From positions 206,120 through 270,119 of the forward strand of contig CAUYUJ010015699.1 of the NCBI GenBank assembly GCA_963575745.1: a stretch of DNA of 64,000 nt, in the 5' to 3' direction. Numbering within the stretch: position 1 is the stretch's first letter; each line of letters begins with the position of its first letter. Shown here piece after piece: positions 1 through 10,794 of this stretch. This DNA comes from Prorocentrum cordatum. Lineage: Eukaryota > Sar > Dinophyceae > Prorocentrales > Prorocentraceae. Under the pieces are notes generated by a model. That model saw nothing but the letters and a program-made list of their open reading frames with translations, was not told the origin of the DNA and did not search any database. The position numbers and the translations under genes were made by a program.

Positions 1-181
1 AGGACCAGGACCAGGAGCAGGAGCAGGAACAGGAGGATGAGGAGGAGGAAAAGGAGGAGGAGGAGGAGGAGGAGGAGGAGGAGGGAGAGGAGGAGGAGGA
101 GGAGGAGGAGGAGGAGCATGGGGAGGGGGAGGAGGAGGAGGAGGAGGAGGAGGAGGAGGAGGAGGAGGAGGAGGAGGAGGA
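1..181. repeat. (GGA)n microsatellite
   Basis: Nearly uninterrupted GGA/AGG triplets with a few A- and C-containing variants. The array ends exactly where the spliced-leader relic at 182 begins, and a second GGA array resumes at about 1734. A retrocopy may therefore have landed inside one array. The polyarginine and polyglutamate frames here are repeat artefacts. Confidence 0.95.
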
Positions 182-203
182 TCCTTAGCCATTTTGGCTC
201 AAG
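182..203 (+). other. Dinoflagellate spliced-leader relic
   Basis: Matches the 22-nt dinoflagellate spliced leader at 21 of 22 positions by my comparison (fourth base T instead of G). It includes the intact 3' part CCATTTTGGCTCAAG. In the genome this sequence is expected only in SL-RNA genes or in retrocopies of trans-spliced mRNAs. There is no SL-RNA gene structure here: no GT donor follows, and an ORF starts 95 nt downstream. I read it as the 5' end of a retroposed mRNA. Confidence 0.85.
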
Positions 204-298
204 CCGCTCAACAGCGAGCGACAGCCCTGTTGTTGAAGCCAGCGCGGCGATGGCCCTCTGGTTTGCTTCTGCAGTCTTCGCTCGTCGTGCTTGAGAAG

Positions 299-1002
299 AT
301 GGTTCGGGAGGGCGCGGGCGACGCGCGTCCAGTTTCACATGATGCTGCTGTTCCTCGCCGCACGGCTGCCGAACGGCGAGAGCGCCGAGAGTGGGCCCGC
401 AGGTCGGCCGATCTGGCGATCCAGCGTTTGTCCGACCAGCTCACGGTGCAGAAGGCCCAGTATGTGCGTCTCCGTGGTTATGTTTCCCAATTTCTTGGCG
501 ATCCATGTCTGCCAGATCGTAGATTGGCCATTGCGCCTGCTCTTTCCCACCTGCTCCACGGTCGCCCTGCTGATCATGCTGCCGTCCTCCGGCGGAACGT
601 GGCACTGCACTCAGTGGCGCAGCCAGGAGTTTGGGTTTCATTGGCCACTTCGGCGGAGCTAAGGAAGATGCAGAAGGGACCTCGTCTGCCCTCGCCTTCG
701 GCGTTGGATCCCGATGCGGCTACTTTCGTCCCGCGCGGCGTGTGGGAGCCGTTCGAATGCAGCGTGAAGGAGTCAGGAGGTGTGCCCTCCTTCGCCGGGG
801 AGATAGACGTGGCGAGTGTATCGGTGCCGAGCTGGGTGAGCGGTGTTGCGAGCGCAGGCGCGCCGCCGCCGCTGCTGCCGACGCGGTGCAAGAGAAGCAG
901 AGCTGCCAGCTTCCCGCCGTGGGGTCCCACCCCCCCACATCGGACGGCTCGGAGGGTGGGGCCAGCTTGGGAGTGCATGGCGTCGATGCGGAAGGAGCGG
1001 CC

Positions 1003-1075
<73 letters not shown>

Positions 1076-1656
1076 CGGAGGCGGAGCTCAGCGCTGCTTG
1101 CCGCCGCTCGCCTGGCTGGTGGCGGGCTCGCGCGGCCAGCGCCCGCTCCTGGCTGGAGGCCGTCGACGCAGAGCGGCCTGCAGGGGATCACTGCCCTGCC
1201 GCCGCGGACGCCGCCGCCGTGGTCGCCGACGCGGACGCGCTGCAGGCCCACGGCGCGGGGGGTTGTGATCCGAGCGGGAAGGTCCACGTCGTCAGCCAGG
1301 GCGACGTAGATTTTGTCGAGGGGGTGGAGGAGCAGCTGAGGCTCTGTGGCCAACAGCGCCCTGGCCGAGCGATCCGTCCCTTCGTGCGGCGCCGCGCTCG
1401 GGTGGACGCTGCGAGCTCGTTCAATCTCTGGGCCGCCTATCCCGCTGGAGTATCGCCTGGTGCTCTGGAGTTGGAGTCAGACTCCAGCGTGGACGAGGCG
1501 GCCGACGGCGTGCGCAACAAAAAGGGCCAGCTGCTGACGAGGGACGAGGCCTGGGAAGAGTACCTGGCCATGGAGGCGGAAGGATCGCGTCTTCCTGCAT
1601 GGCGTCGTCCGGGGTTCCACCAATTGGAGGCCTTCCTTGGGCTCGCCGAGGACTGA
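299..1656 (+). pseudogene. SL-headed retrogene-like ORF with CAG-repeat expansion
   Basis: Unrecognised protein. From the ATG at 299, one frame runs through a hydrophilic N-terminus rich in Arg and Glu (R-R-E-W-A-R-R-S-A-D-L-A-I-Q-R-L). It continues through a moderately conserved-looking section to about position 860. A (CAG)n tract at 1004-1072 reads as polyserine in this frame and polyglutamine in the next. After the tract the better coding frame is the +1 neighbour, which ends in D-E-A-W-E-E-Y-L-A-M-E and stops at 1654-1656. A frame change therefore lies somewhere between about 860 and 1072, possibly caused by repeat-length change. The SL relic at 182-203 supplies the 5' end, so this is likely a cDNA-derived copy. 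No A-tail or clear target duplication is visible; both flanks are GGA repeats. Family and function are unknown. Confidence 0.5.
1004..1072 (+). repeat. (CAG)n trinucleotide tract inside ORF
   Basis: About 23 perfect AGC/CAG units within the retrogene-like ORF. The tract encodes polyglutamine or polyserine depending on frame and is where the two plausible reading frames trade places. Confidence 0.95.
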
Positions 1657-1733
1657 TCTTCCTTGCTTTTTCCTACCTCATTGCAGGCCTGGCCAGCGGT
1701 GACGGTGGCAGTTGAGTCCAAAGGAGTCACAAG

Positions 1734-1915
1734 GGGGAGGAGGAGGAGGAGGAGGAGGAGGAGGAGGAGGAGGAGGAAGAGAAAGAGGAGGAGGAGGAGG
1801 ATGAAGAGGAGGAGGAAGGAGGAAAAGGAGGAGGAGGAGGATGAGGAGGAGGAGGAAGAGGAGGAGAAAAAGGAGGAGAAGGAGGAGGAGGAGGAGCAGG
1901 GGGAGAGGGAGGGGG
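1734..1915. repeat. (GGA)n / (GAG)n microsatellite
   Basis: GGA triplets with AAG and GAT interruptions. It follows the SL-headed ORF after about 75 nt of 3' sequence and may be the other half of the array at 1-181. Confidence 0.9.
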
Positions 1916-1937
1916 AGGCCGAGGATCGAAGAAGAAG

Positions 1938-1998
1938 GGGCGCCGATCCGATCGAGAAATCTGCGCGGACTTGTGAAGGTTGATGTTTATGCAGTCTT
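1938..1998 (+). repeat. Foldback family 2, right-half copy
   Basis: Contains the family's right arm: gcgccgatcc, a spacer, then agaaatctgcgcgga and ttgatgtttatgc. Only one arm is present, so it is a solo half of the palindromic element described at 53840-53980. Confidence 0.6.
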
Positions 1999-2164
1999 CC
2001 GCTCTTCTGGAGGATTCCTGCGCCCGCCCGTTCCGAGGAATTCCAGGGGTGCACCGCGCCACTTTTCGGCCGCGGTCAGGGAGGCCCCCTCTGCCGCTGC
2101 GCCTACGCCGCCGCAGCGCAGGAGAAAACAAAATCAATCCGGCCTTGCCCGAGGTTCAGAGGAG

Positions 2165-2410
2165 GGCCCTTGTGTGTCCATGGCCGGGCTTCCTGGGTGA
2201 CCCTCGTCGCCACAGCTGGATTCGCCCCGACATTGTGGTCAGAACGCACCCCGGGAAAAGTTTGGTGAGTAGCGATATCGCTACGGTAGGTTCATGCGGC
2301 GTTGGCGCGCCGGCGATTCTGGCGAACGCGCTCCAGGTTGAAGTCCTTGACGCGGGAGCACCGAGAGACACGGCATCGCCGCAGGACCCGACGGATTTCG
2401 ACCTTGAGCG
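2165..2410 (+). repeat. Dispersed family 7, copy 1
   Basis: Shares an ordered series of blocks with 22862-23110: a CGTCGCCACnGCTGG block, then a GCGCACCC block, then ACGGTnGGTTCATGCGGCG, then a GTTGAAnTCC block. Similarity is about three quarters by eye. No ORF of note. The following stretch 2411-3180 holds no gene I can support. Part of it (2795-2822) recurs at 63645-63672. Confidence 0.6.
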
Positions 2411-3180
2411 AACGGGGTTTTGTCTATAGGTCCACCACATAATGTTCTCAGAACCTGTTGTGGCTTGCGCGAGGCGGTCTTAAACATGTTTGGTTGAGAC
2501 GGTCATGTTGTAGTATATCGGTTTCATGATTCAAGAGCATCGTTTCTGTTGTTGGAACGTGTTTGGTTCTACGAGATTTTCGTGGCAGGCCTGTAGGACT
2601 ATCAGGATTTCGGGTTCGATGTTGGACCCCTTGTTGAACGGACCCATCCAGCTTTCGCGCCTAAGACCGCTGGAAGCCGCCAAAGACGCCCAGACACTGC
2701 CGAAAACCGTCGGAAGACCGCCCGAAGACTGCCCAAGATGGCACAGGAACAATGGGCAACAAGGGATCCGTGGTCGAACACATAGCCGGGACGGTCGGTC
2801 CTTGCTCAAACATTCTGGTTTCCCCAGATCATTCAGCACAAAAAAAGCCCCCACCCTATTAATACGATGACGAAATGACCTCACTTTGGTCCACGCCCTC
2901 GCATCAGGGATCATATTTCTGGGCGGTTTGGTTTGATGCATCTGCAGAAAATGACCCTGTGACGTACCTAACCCATTTGTATCATGGGAAACGAGGAGTT
3001 GGCCGAAACTTGCACGGACAATCAAATTGCAGGATCCGTTGTTTGATATGTAAGCTACTTGGGACACGCGCCAATGGAATGATGCGCAGGAGAACCATAC
3101 AAGAACGACGGGCGACAACTACAGGCTCGAAGAGGACATGGGGGTCGGGAGCGAAGAGCAGGAGAAAAACGTGCGGGAAA

Positions 3181-4170
3181 CCCACTGTGCTGGGCCCCCC
3201 AGCAGGCCTCGAAAGTGGCGACAGTTTCACAGGTCGCAGCCCCCCAGGGATGGCGAGGTCTCATTTGAATCCGCCGTGGGTGCCCAGTGTGCTGGGCCCC
3301 CCAGCAGCCTTCGAAAGTGACGACGGTTTCACAGATCGCAGCCCCCCAGGGATGGCGAGGTCCCATTTGAATCCGCCGTGGGTGCCCACTTTGCTGGGCC
3401 CCCCAGCAGGCCTCGAAAGGGGCGACAGCTTCACATATCGCAGCCCCCCAGGGATGGCGAGGTCCCATTTGAATCCGCCGCGGGTACCCACTGCGGGGCC
3501 CCCCAGCAGCCCTCGAAAGTGGCGACAGCTTCACAGATCGCAGCCCCCCAGGATGGCGAGGTCCCATTTGAATCCGCCGTGGGTGCCCATTGTGCTGGGT
3601 CCCCCGGCAGCCTTCGAAAGTGGCGATAGTTTCACAAATCGCAGCCCCCCAGGGATGGCGAGGTCCCATTTGAATCCGCCGCGGGTGCACCACTGTGCTG
3701 GGCTTCCCCAGCAGGCCTCGAAAAGGGGCGACAGTCTCACAGATCGCAGCCCCCCAGGGATGGCGAGGTCCCATTTGAATCCGCCGCGGGTGCACATTGT
3801 GCTGGGCCCCCTAGCAGCCCTCGAAAGTGGCGACAGTTTCGCAGATCGCAGCCCCCCAGGGATGGCGAGGTCCCATTTGAATCCGCCGCGGGTGCCCACT
3901 GTGCTGGGCTTCCCCAGCAGGCCTCGAAAGGGGCGACAGTCTCACAGATCGCAGCCCCCCAGGGATGGCGAGGTCCCATTTGAATCCGCCGCGGGTGCAC
4001 ATTGTGCTGGGCCCCCCAGCAGCCCTCGAAAGTGGCGACAGTTTCACAGATCGCAGCCCCCCAGGGATGGCGAGGTCCCATTTGAATCCGCCGCGGGTGC
4101 CCACTGTGCTGGGCCCCCCAGCAGCCCTCGAAAGTGGCGACAGTTTCACAGATCGCAGCCCCCAGCAACC
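3181..4170 (+). repeat. 102-bp minisatellite, about 10 copies
   Basis: Tandem array whose units start near 3181, 3283, 3385, 3487, 3586, 3688, 3793, 3895, 3998 and 4100. Each contains TGCTGGGCCCCCCAGCAG, a short inverted repeat, then CGAAAGTGGCGACAG, then GGGATGGCGAGGTC, then CATTTGAATCCGCCG. Because the unit is mostly a multiple of three, long frames stay open on both strands (about 440 codons forward, 250 reverse). Composition gives no reason to prefer a coding reading. Confidence 0.92.
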
Positions 4171-4364
4171 CTCGAAACGCAGCGACGAGCCAGGTAAAAG
4201 GCAGGGGGGAAGAGAGGGACGGGAGGGGGTGGGAAGGCGCGAGCGGTGCTCTATCCAAAACGAGAACCCAACGCAGGAGGGTTGGGTAAAAAAACATGAT
4301 TATTGCGGTTTCTGGCCCTCCTAACTCAGGTCCCTTCTCAAAGGGTTAGTCTATGCCTCCTTCG

Positions 4365-4585
4365 GAGCAGATGGGGTCGGAGAGTCGTGCCGCATCGCCG
4401 ATGCATTGGCGATGCGTCGGCGATACGGCTCGATGTGGGGCTCGATCCTCTGTCGCCGAATGCATCGCCGACGTCGCCAGTATATCGCAGACGCATCGCA
4501 GATGCATTGCCGATGTCTCGAAGATGCGTCAGGATCCTCCTACCCCATCTGCTCGAACCCCATCTGGGAGGCCCTCTGGTTACTT
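4365..4585 (+). repeat. Dispersed family 6 (GCATCGCCGATGC-rich), copy 1
   Basis: Built from repeated self-complementary GCATCGCCGATGC-like words followed by GATCCTC...CCCCATC...GGGAGGCC. The same words and the same downstream order occur at 19912-20052. The short palindromes could give a multi-hairpin transcript. Confidence 0.65.
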
Positions 4586-4654
4586 TTTTGGGGGGGGAGT
4601 TCATCACCAGAGGCGCCCTCGAGGGCGCGAAATTGTTCGCGTTTCGGCTCCGCT

Positions 4655-4715
4655 TCCTCCTCCTCTTCCTCCTCCTCCTCCTCCTCCTCCTCCTCCTCCT
4701 CCTCCTCCTCCTCCT
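4655..4715. repeat. (CTC)n microsatellite in duplicated GC-rich block
   Basis: About 20 CTC triplets. The block just upstream (GGCGCCCTCGAGGGCGCGAA, 4612-4631) recurs at 5171-5190, followed in both places by a run ending in CGGCTCCGCTTCCTCCTC. 4610-4680 and 5170-5262 are therefore related copies. Confidence 0.8.
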
Positions 4716-4814
4716 CTGCTCCCCTGGGAGGCGGCGCGCGAACGCGAAGTGCTCCGCGCTTCGCGCTCTCGCGCGGCGCGCAGCGCGACGTCGGGTGGCT
4801 CACCATGAGTGAGT

Positions 4815-4970
4815 GGGCCCTGGGACACAAATAAATACACACAAAGTAAAAAGGATTCTCCATATTTTCAAATATTTTCTGGGTTTTTGTCTTCCCCCCC
4901 CCACTTCCCATATTTTCCCGTATTTCCCTGGGAGTCGACGATTAATTGTGTATGTGTGTTTCTTTCCCTC
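4815..4970 (-). repeat. Dispersed family 1, copy 1 (reverse)
   Basis: Reverse-oriented member of a family of about 120-180 bp. Family hallmarks in forward sense are CAGGAGGGGA, then CACACAGACAC, AATCGTCGA, a GGAAAATATGGGAA region, GGGGGGAAGAC, AAAACCCAGAAAATAT, then TTGTGTGTATTT and GTGTCCCAGGGCCCC. All are recognisable here in order on the minus strand. The ends are imperfectly inverted (GGGA...CACACA). Confidence 0.85.
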
Positions 4971-5752
4971 CTGACTGAGGTCCCGCTCTCCTACAACTTC
5001 ATCGCCATCGCGCCGCGGGCGCAGGTCGGCTCCCAGGACGCGCCGCCCGCAGCGCGGCGCGCGCCGTGGCCCCCCCTTTGGGGCCCTTGCGCCCCCTCCC
5101 CCCGCGCTTCGCGGGGCGGGCCTCTCGGAGTCCGGGCGGCGCGCACCGGCGGGGGCGGCGGGCTCGAGCGCCGGGCCTCCAGAGACCAGGGGGCGCCCTC
5201 GAGGGCGCGAAGTTCTTCGCGCTTCGCGGCTCGGCTCCGCTTCCTCCTCGGCCCCTCGACTCCACGTAGGAGTGGCCGTTCGCCGGAGCGACCTGTGGTG
5301 CGGGCACAGATGGGCCCGCAGATGGCCGAAAGAGAAGCGGTAGCAGCGGCCTGCGCGCTCGTTTTTGGCCCCCCCCGCGGTCCCAAAGAGCCGCGCACCA
5401 AAGGTCACTCTTGCCCAGGGTCCCTCTTGCGTGTAGCCGAACTCCAGAGATGGGGGTCAGTGCAAACGAGGGTCAGTCAGAGCGCCGAATCTTGCAGGAT
5501 CCTGCAGGGCCAGGGTCGCATTGGCCCAGGTCTGGGTGCAGGATCCTGCAGGATCCTGCAAGACCCGACCGACACGGGTTTGCGCTGACTTTGGGCGTCG
5601 CGCAACGGCGGGGGCGATGAATTCGAGCAGGGGATCGACTACAGAATTGATGCCTTCTAAGATTAGACCTCTCGTCGAGAGCCTACGACGAGGACGAACA
5701 TCAGCAGCAGGGGCTGGAGGGGGAGGAGCGGGAAGAGCAGGAGGACCAGGGT
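4971..5752. other. No supported gene; GC-rich and GATCCTGCAG repeats
   Basis: Holds a very GC-rich block (5000-5400) related to 4610-4760. A cluster of GGATCCTGCAGG words lies at 5490-5560 (for example aggatcctgcaggatcctgc), a short-period repeat. I see no convincing coding frame. Confidence 0.6.
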
Positions 5753-5912
5753 CAGGAGGGGAATAAACACACAGACACAATGAATCGTCGATCCCCAGGA
5801 AAATATGGGAACATATGGGAAGTGGGGGGGAAGACAAAAACCCAGGAAATATGTGAGAAAATGGGGAATCATGTTATTTGTGTGTATTTCTTCGGTTGTG
5901 CCAGGGCCCCTT
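5753..5912 (+). repeat. Dispersed family 1, copy 2
   Basis: Starts CAGGAGGGGAATAAACACAC and ends with a CCAGGGCCCCTTT block. Carries the internal AATCGTCGATCCCCAGGAAA and GGGAAGACAAAAACCCAGG words. One of the best-preserved copies. Confidence 0.88.
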
Positions 5913-6164
5913 TACAGGGGAAAGCGGCGGAGACGAAGTGAGGGGGGCGACAACGACGAGGAAGGAGTCGGATCCCGAGAAGGGGCGCGCGCGGGGGCGG
6001 GAGCGCCATGGCCGAACGACGGGAGCAGAGCCCCGATCCTGAGAGGGGGCCCGCGATGCAGCGGGAGCACCGTTTTGGAAGGACCAGCCAGGCTCGGATT
6101 GGACACGAACCATTCGGACTCTTCCCCTGTGGCATGGTGGACCTGGGTCGCCCAAGAGGACACA

Positions 6165-6228
6165 CTATACATATATATATATATATGTGCATACACATAT
6201 ACGTACACACATTTACATGTCTTTATTA
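6165..6228. repeat. AT/TATG dinucleotide-rich tract
   Basis: Alternating ata/tat followed by gtgcatacacatatacgt and cacaca. Simple low-complexity sequence within a long stretch (5913-6600) in which I see no gene. Confidence 0.8.
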
Positions 6229-6628
6229 CGCGCAATCTGGAAATAATGAGGGGGGCTCTTGCAGAAGGATGCACAGGACGAATAGGAGAAGGACGATGAA
6301 GGGGGAGGACGGGCCCACTCTCTTTTTCTGTGCTTCAGGCGCCCGTCCTGATCCCCGCTGCGCCCGCCAGGCTCAATTCGTTCATCGTTGTGCTGAGTCG
6401 TGTTTTTTTTCACCAGCCTGACGCTCCAGTCCAGAAGCTGCCGTCCGCCCAGAGCAAAACAAAGGGGGGAGGACGAGGAGGAACTGCGGCAGCAGGAGCG
6501 GGGGAGCGGGAGGAGCAGGATGACCTGGAAGGCGGGGGGGAGGGGGCAGGAAGGGGACGACGACGACGACGGGGCAGCACCCGTCAGAGCAGCAAGAGGT
6601 CATGAGAATGATACGCTCCAGCCCATCA

Positions 6629-7570
6629 GCCATAATGTTCCGCATCGGCTGCGCCGCTCGATCTTCGAAAAATCCTGGAGCGTAACCCGAGCCGACCTTC
6701 TCATGCCTTCTTCGGGAGGGGAACAACGACGCACAGACACCATTAATCGTCGAATCCAGGACAATGTCGGAAAACATGGGAATTTGGGGGGGGGGGAAGA
6801 CGAACATCTCAAAAATATGTGCGAAATATGCGCACTCCTGCTATTTGTGTGTATTTGTTTGTGTGTCCCTGGGTTTCTTTAATCATTCTCGCCCCAGCCC
6901 AGACACGAACTTGGGCGAGAGCGCCACTTCCCGAGCGACGGGAGCAGCCATAATGTTCCGCATCGGCTGCGCCGCTCGATCTTCGGAAGTTCTGGGGCGT
7001 AACCCGAGCCGACCTTCTCATGCCGTCATTCTCGCCCCAGCCCGGACGCAAAAGGGCGGCCAGTCTTGGGCGAGAGGCGCCATTTCCCGAGCGACGGGAG
7101 CAGCCGCGCCGATCCACACGACGAGGCCAGCGCTGCCGGCTGGGGCACCACTGAGCGGAAGGACCGAGAGAACCCTCGGACTGGGACTGGTGAACCCCGA
7201 CGGGAAGGCCCCACGCGGGAAGCTCCAAGAGTAATCGATCGTAAGCCGGGCAAGAGCTGCTAGATCCGTGGCTGCTAAGATCGACCTCCGGGAAGTGGTC
7301 TTCGTCCTTCAGGGAAGAAGCCCGTTGACGGTTTCGCGTGCCGCGCCTCATTCCTGGAAGTTGCGTTTTCCCTTCCGGGAGGGCCGTTTCAGCAGCCACG
7401 GCTCTAGCAGCCCTCGCCCAGCTTTCGACTTCCCGAGCGACGGGAGCAGCCGCGCCGATCCCACAGCGAGGCCAGCGCTGCCGCGGGGGCGCCGCTGTGC
7501 GGAAGGACCGAGAACACCCGGACTGGGACTGGTCAACCCCGACGGTAAGGCCCCACGCGGGAAGTTTCTT
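6629..7570 (+). repeat. Nested direct duplications (family 13)
   Basis: Three block pairs. First, 6629-6712 and 6948-7023 share ATAATGTTCCGCATCGGCTG through a CCGAGCCGACCTTCTCATGCC end. Second, 6886-6947 and 7028-7105 share ATTCTCGCCCCAGCCC...CGAGCGACGGGAGCAGCC. Third, 7085-7215 and 7432-7565 share CGACGGGAGCAGCCGCGCC...GGCCCCACGCGGGAAG. The order points to at least two successive local duplications; a family 1 copy (6713-6875) lies inside. Confidence 0.8.
6713..6875 (+). repeat. Dispersed family 1, copy 3
   Basis: Shows CACAGACAC, then TTAATCGTCGAATCCAGGA, then GGAAAACATGGGAA, then GGGGAAGACGAA, ending TATTTGTGTGTATTTG and GTGTGTCCCTGGG. The right end is slightly diverged (GGGTTTC rather than GGGCCCC). 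Confidence 0.85.
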
Positions 7571-8239
7571 CAAGCCTCGTCAAAAAGAAGCAGAAGACTT
7601 CTGAGTTCGGTGGTTGTGGGGTCAGCGCTGCTCCAATGCTGACGGATGCCTGTTGACTCGGGCGCGGTGTTGTCCGAAAACCGACCCCGCCCCCTCAGCA
7701 TTTAAGCACGCGCTTTCGGACAAGCGCCCGAAAGCATCGCGCCCCAGGATTTCAACTTCCATTTCTGGATATTTTGACGAGGCTTGTAGGAGTACGGTCG
7801 GACCGAGGTAAGAGATCCAGGTCGGTTCGGGGAGGGTACCATCATGGTCTTCGTGTTTGTTGGATGTTCTTGTGCATCCTGCGGGAGGGTACCCTCGAGT
7901 GATCTGATCGTTTGGGGAGTTTTGACCCGGGGAGGGTCTCATGCTCTTGTGGGATGCTCTTCTGGCGTAGGTCGGGCTGCAATCCTCATCGCCGTCCTCG
8001 TGACTGCCGAGGCTGTATCTCCCTCTGTCTAGTACCTGCTGGTCCTTTCCGGCACTCACAGGTTTAAAGTCAGCCCACATAGTAAGGAACAGCGATTTTC
8101 CAAGGTTATTCTTGCGTCCTTCCCCTTCGGCCCATCCTTTGCCGCCTTCGCTGGTCGCGCCCCGCCCGCAAAGTGCCAACATGGCGTTCCAAGGCCTTTG
8201 CATCCTTTCCGCGCATCCTTATTATACTCGCTGACGGTA
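7571..8239. other. No supported gene
   Basis: I see only weak internal repetition: GGGAGGGTACC words at 7829-7893 and GGGAGGGTCTC at 7940. No ORF has convincing composition or splice context. Confidence 0.5.
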
Positions 8240-8720
8240 TTTAGGACCGAGGACGGCCGCTTTGGATTGCTCGACAGAGCAACGAGACTCCTGCTCGAGA
8301 CTTCTCCAAGTTCCAGGCTCCCATGAGTCACCAAGCCCGTGCTTTTGCAAGGCATCCCGATGGCCGCCTCGGATTCGTAACATGAAGCGGGGTCCACAGG
8401 GTGGGGGCTCCCGATCGAGACCTTCTCGCGATTCACCTACAGGCGATCGTCCGAGACAGCCTTCCACTTGGTTCTGGAACGAGGCTCCCGCTCGAGAGCT
8501 CCTCGGGATTCGAGCTCCCAGGTGTCACCAAACCTGTGCTTTTGTATGGCATTCGGGTGAAGTGGGGACCCCATAGGGAGGGGCTCGTGCTTGAGACTTC
8601 CTCGCCTTGCATTATAGACGAGTGAGCGCCCGAACCATCCTCACTGTGCTCAGGAGCGATGCTCACGCTCGAAGCTTCCTCAGGTTTCATGTTCCCAGGT
8701 GTCACCAAACCTGAGTGTTG
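8240..8720 (+). repeat. Dispersed family 5, copy 1
   Basis: Repeated words GGCATCCCGATGGCCGCCTC, GGGGGCTCCCGATCGAGACC, GAACGAGGCTCCCGCTCGAG and CAGGTGTCACCAAACCTG recur within the block at intervals of roughly 150-200 bp. They occur again at 9205-9570, and in inverted orientation at 56770-57185. Confidence 0.75.
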
Positions 8721-8864
8721 GGTCCTCTTTTTTGATTCGCAGCGCCGCGCTCCATCTCACCACCTCCCCCTCTACCTCTCCTCCCCTCTTCCGTCGCACT
8801 CCTTCCTTCGCTTCCTCCTCATCTTACTCTTCCCATCACCATTCTCATTTCGACGCACCTCTTA

Positions 8865-9135
8865 CACGTTCCAAGGCCCTATAGGGAGCTCCAACGAAGG
8901 CCCCAGTGGCTGTGTTCGCATGCGTACTCGGGTCCTGTCGGGCGCACCCTTACCACACGCTTCGTGGTCTCATAGGGACCTCCACCGAAGGCTCCAGTGG
9001 CAGGGTGTGCATGTGCACCCGGGTCCGTCCTGGCGCACTTTTCACACGTTTCGTGGCCCCATAGGGAGCCTTGCCGAAGGCCTCAGTAGCAGGGTTCGCA
9101 TGCGTGCTCGGGTCCATTCTGGCGCACCCATGCGT
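8865..9135 (+). repeat. Tandem array, about 90-bp unit, 3 copies
   Basis: Units contain CGTGGCCCCATAGGGAG, then CGAAGGCCCCAGTGGC, then CGCATGCGTACTCGGGTCC. The same unit, diverged, forms the longer array at 10795-11490. Confidence 0.8.
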
Positions 9136-9204
9136 GAATGGGACGGTTTTGAGTGTAGTTTCAGTTTCTTGGAGAAGCGTTCAGGAGTACCGCATATCCC
9201 CTCA

Positions 9205-9570
9205 GTATGGTCATGTGCATTGAGGTGTCCTACTACTATCCGCCACGCGTTAGCAATGGGTTGGGTTCTCCGCCAGGGTACTTTCCCTGGTGCGCATTCC
9301 GATGGCCGCCTCGGATTACCAACACGATGCGGGGACCCCTTAGAAAGGGGGCTCCCGCCCGAGACCTCCTCGCCATTCGCTCACAGACGAGTGAGCGCGC
9401 GAGACATCCATATACATTGCTCGGGAACGAGTCTCCCGCCCGAAATATCCTCGGGATTCGGGCTCCCAGGTGCCACCAAGCCTGCGCTCAGGTGGCATTC
9501 CGATGGCCGCCTCGGATTGCCAGCATGAGGCGGGGACCCCACAGGGAGGGGGCTTCCGCTCGGTCATTCA
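9205..9570 (+). repeat. Dispersed family 5, copy 2
   Basis: Contains two GCATTCCGATGGCCGCCTCG blocks (near 9296 and 9496), GATGCGGGGACCCC, GGGGGCTCCCGCCCGAGACC and CCAGGTGCCACCAAGCCTG, in the same order as at 8340-8720. Confidence 0.78.
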
Positions 9571-9689
9571 CACGATTCACAGACAGGCGATTCTCCCGCT
9601 CGAGACTCTCTCCATATTTCTTGGTGTGAGTGCGTGAGTCAGTGTGCGTGCGTGTGCGAGTGTGTGCCATGATGCTGCTTCTGGTGATG

Positions 9690-9840
9690 ATGATGATGAT
9701 GCTGAGGAGGAGGAGGAGGAGGAGGAGGAGGGGGAGGAAAAGGATGAGGATGATGATGTTGCTGTTGCTGATGATGATACTGATGCTGATGATGGTGATG
9801 ATGATGTTGCTGCTGACGATGATGCGGATGATGCTGATGC

Positions 9841-9884
<44 letters not shown>

Positions 9885-10140
9885 CGGATGCTGATGATGC
9901 TGCTGCTGATGATGGGGATGAGGATGATGATGTTGATGAGGGTGATGATGCTGCTGATGATGGTTGATGGTGATGCTGATGCTGCTGCTGATGATGATGG
10001 TGATGATGGTGTTGCTGATAATGATGCGGATGATGATGGTGATGATGGTGATGGTGATGGTGATGATGCTGATGATGATGCTGATGCTGATGCTGATGCT
10101 GATGCTGATGCTGATGCTGATGCTGATGCTGCTGATGATG
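9690..10140. repeat. (GAT)n and (CTGATG)n microsatellite cluster
   Basis: Long run of ATG/GAT triplets with GCTGAT variants. It ends in about ten near-perfect CTGATG hexamers (10072-10134). The polyaspartate and polymethionine frames over this are artefacts. Confidence 0.95.
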
Positions 10141-10375
10141 ATTGGAGGGGTTTGAGGTTCTCGCGCGGGGTGGGCAGAGGAAGCAACGCCCCCCTTAGGA
10201 TGTTGGGAAACCAAAAAACGTTACTACTCGCAGCAGGTGGTGGGGCGCCCTTCTCTCGGCACGTCTGCGGGGGAGAGGGGAGAGCAGTACTCGTACCGTG
10301 TAGGTACCAAGTGGGTGGACGTGGGGGGGGGGCCGGAGCCAGCATTGGCAGGTGGCCTGCCCCGGCAGGGCTCGT

Positions 10376-10600
10376 TTGGCTTCCTCCGATTCGGTTCGAC
10401 CCGACTTCGATGGCTTCCGATTCCGATTCCGATTCGACTTGGGCTTCCGATGTGGGGTCCGACTGTCTATTGGAGACATACCAGGCTGGCGATTTCCGCC
10501 GATTCGACGTTCCCCGACTCGGCTGCCGATCTCCCCCGATCCGATTAATTTTTGACCGCCGATCCGGCTTGCCGACTCGATTCTGGACTCTGCTGCCCTG
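10376..10600 (+). repeat. Dispersed family 4, copy 1
   Basis: TCCGATTCGGTTCGACC, TTCCGATTCCGATTCCGATT, CGATTTCCGCCGATTCG, CCCGACTCGGCTGCCGATCT, CCGATCCGATT and ACCGCCGATCCGGCTTG in order, ending at a GATTCTGG...CTG block. Two other copies lie at 17860-18076 and 21470-21655, all on the plus strand. Confidence 0.82.
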
Positions 10601-10794
10601 GGGTGCACAGGTGGCCTCACTGTGCTGCGATGCGGGTGGGCTCCCTGCACGGGTCGGACTCCACCTCGTCAAGGAGGGCCTTCGACCCTCATGCTTTTTC
10701 CCAACCATCCTGCTGTGGTGTTGGGTGCTCGTTTTGAAGAGACGGTCCCCGCGTTCTCCTCCTCTCGTGCCCCCCCCCCCTCCTCCCTACTGTC

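Noticed and set aside
2875-4197. Forward frame of about 440 codons (and reverse frames of 190-250 codons)
   Set aside because: They run through the 102-bp minisatellite; openness is explained by the period being a multiple of three, with no start context or domain.
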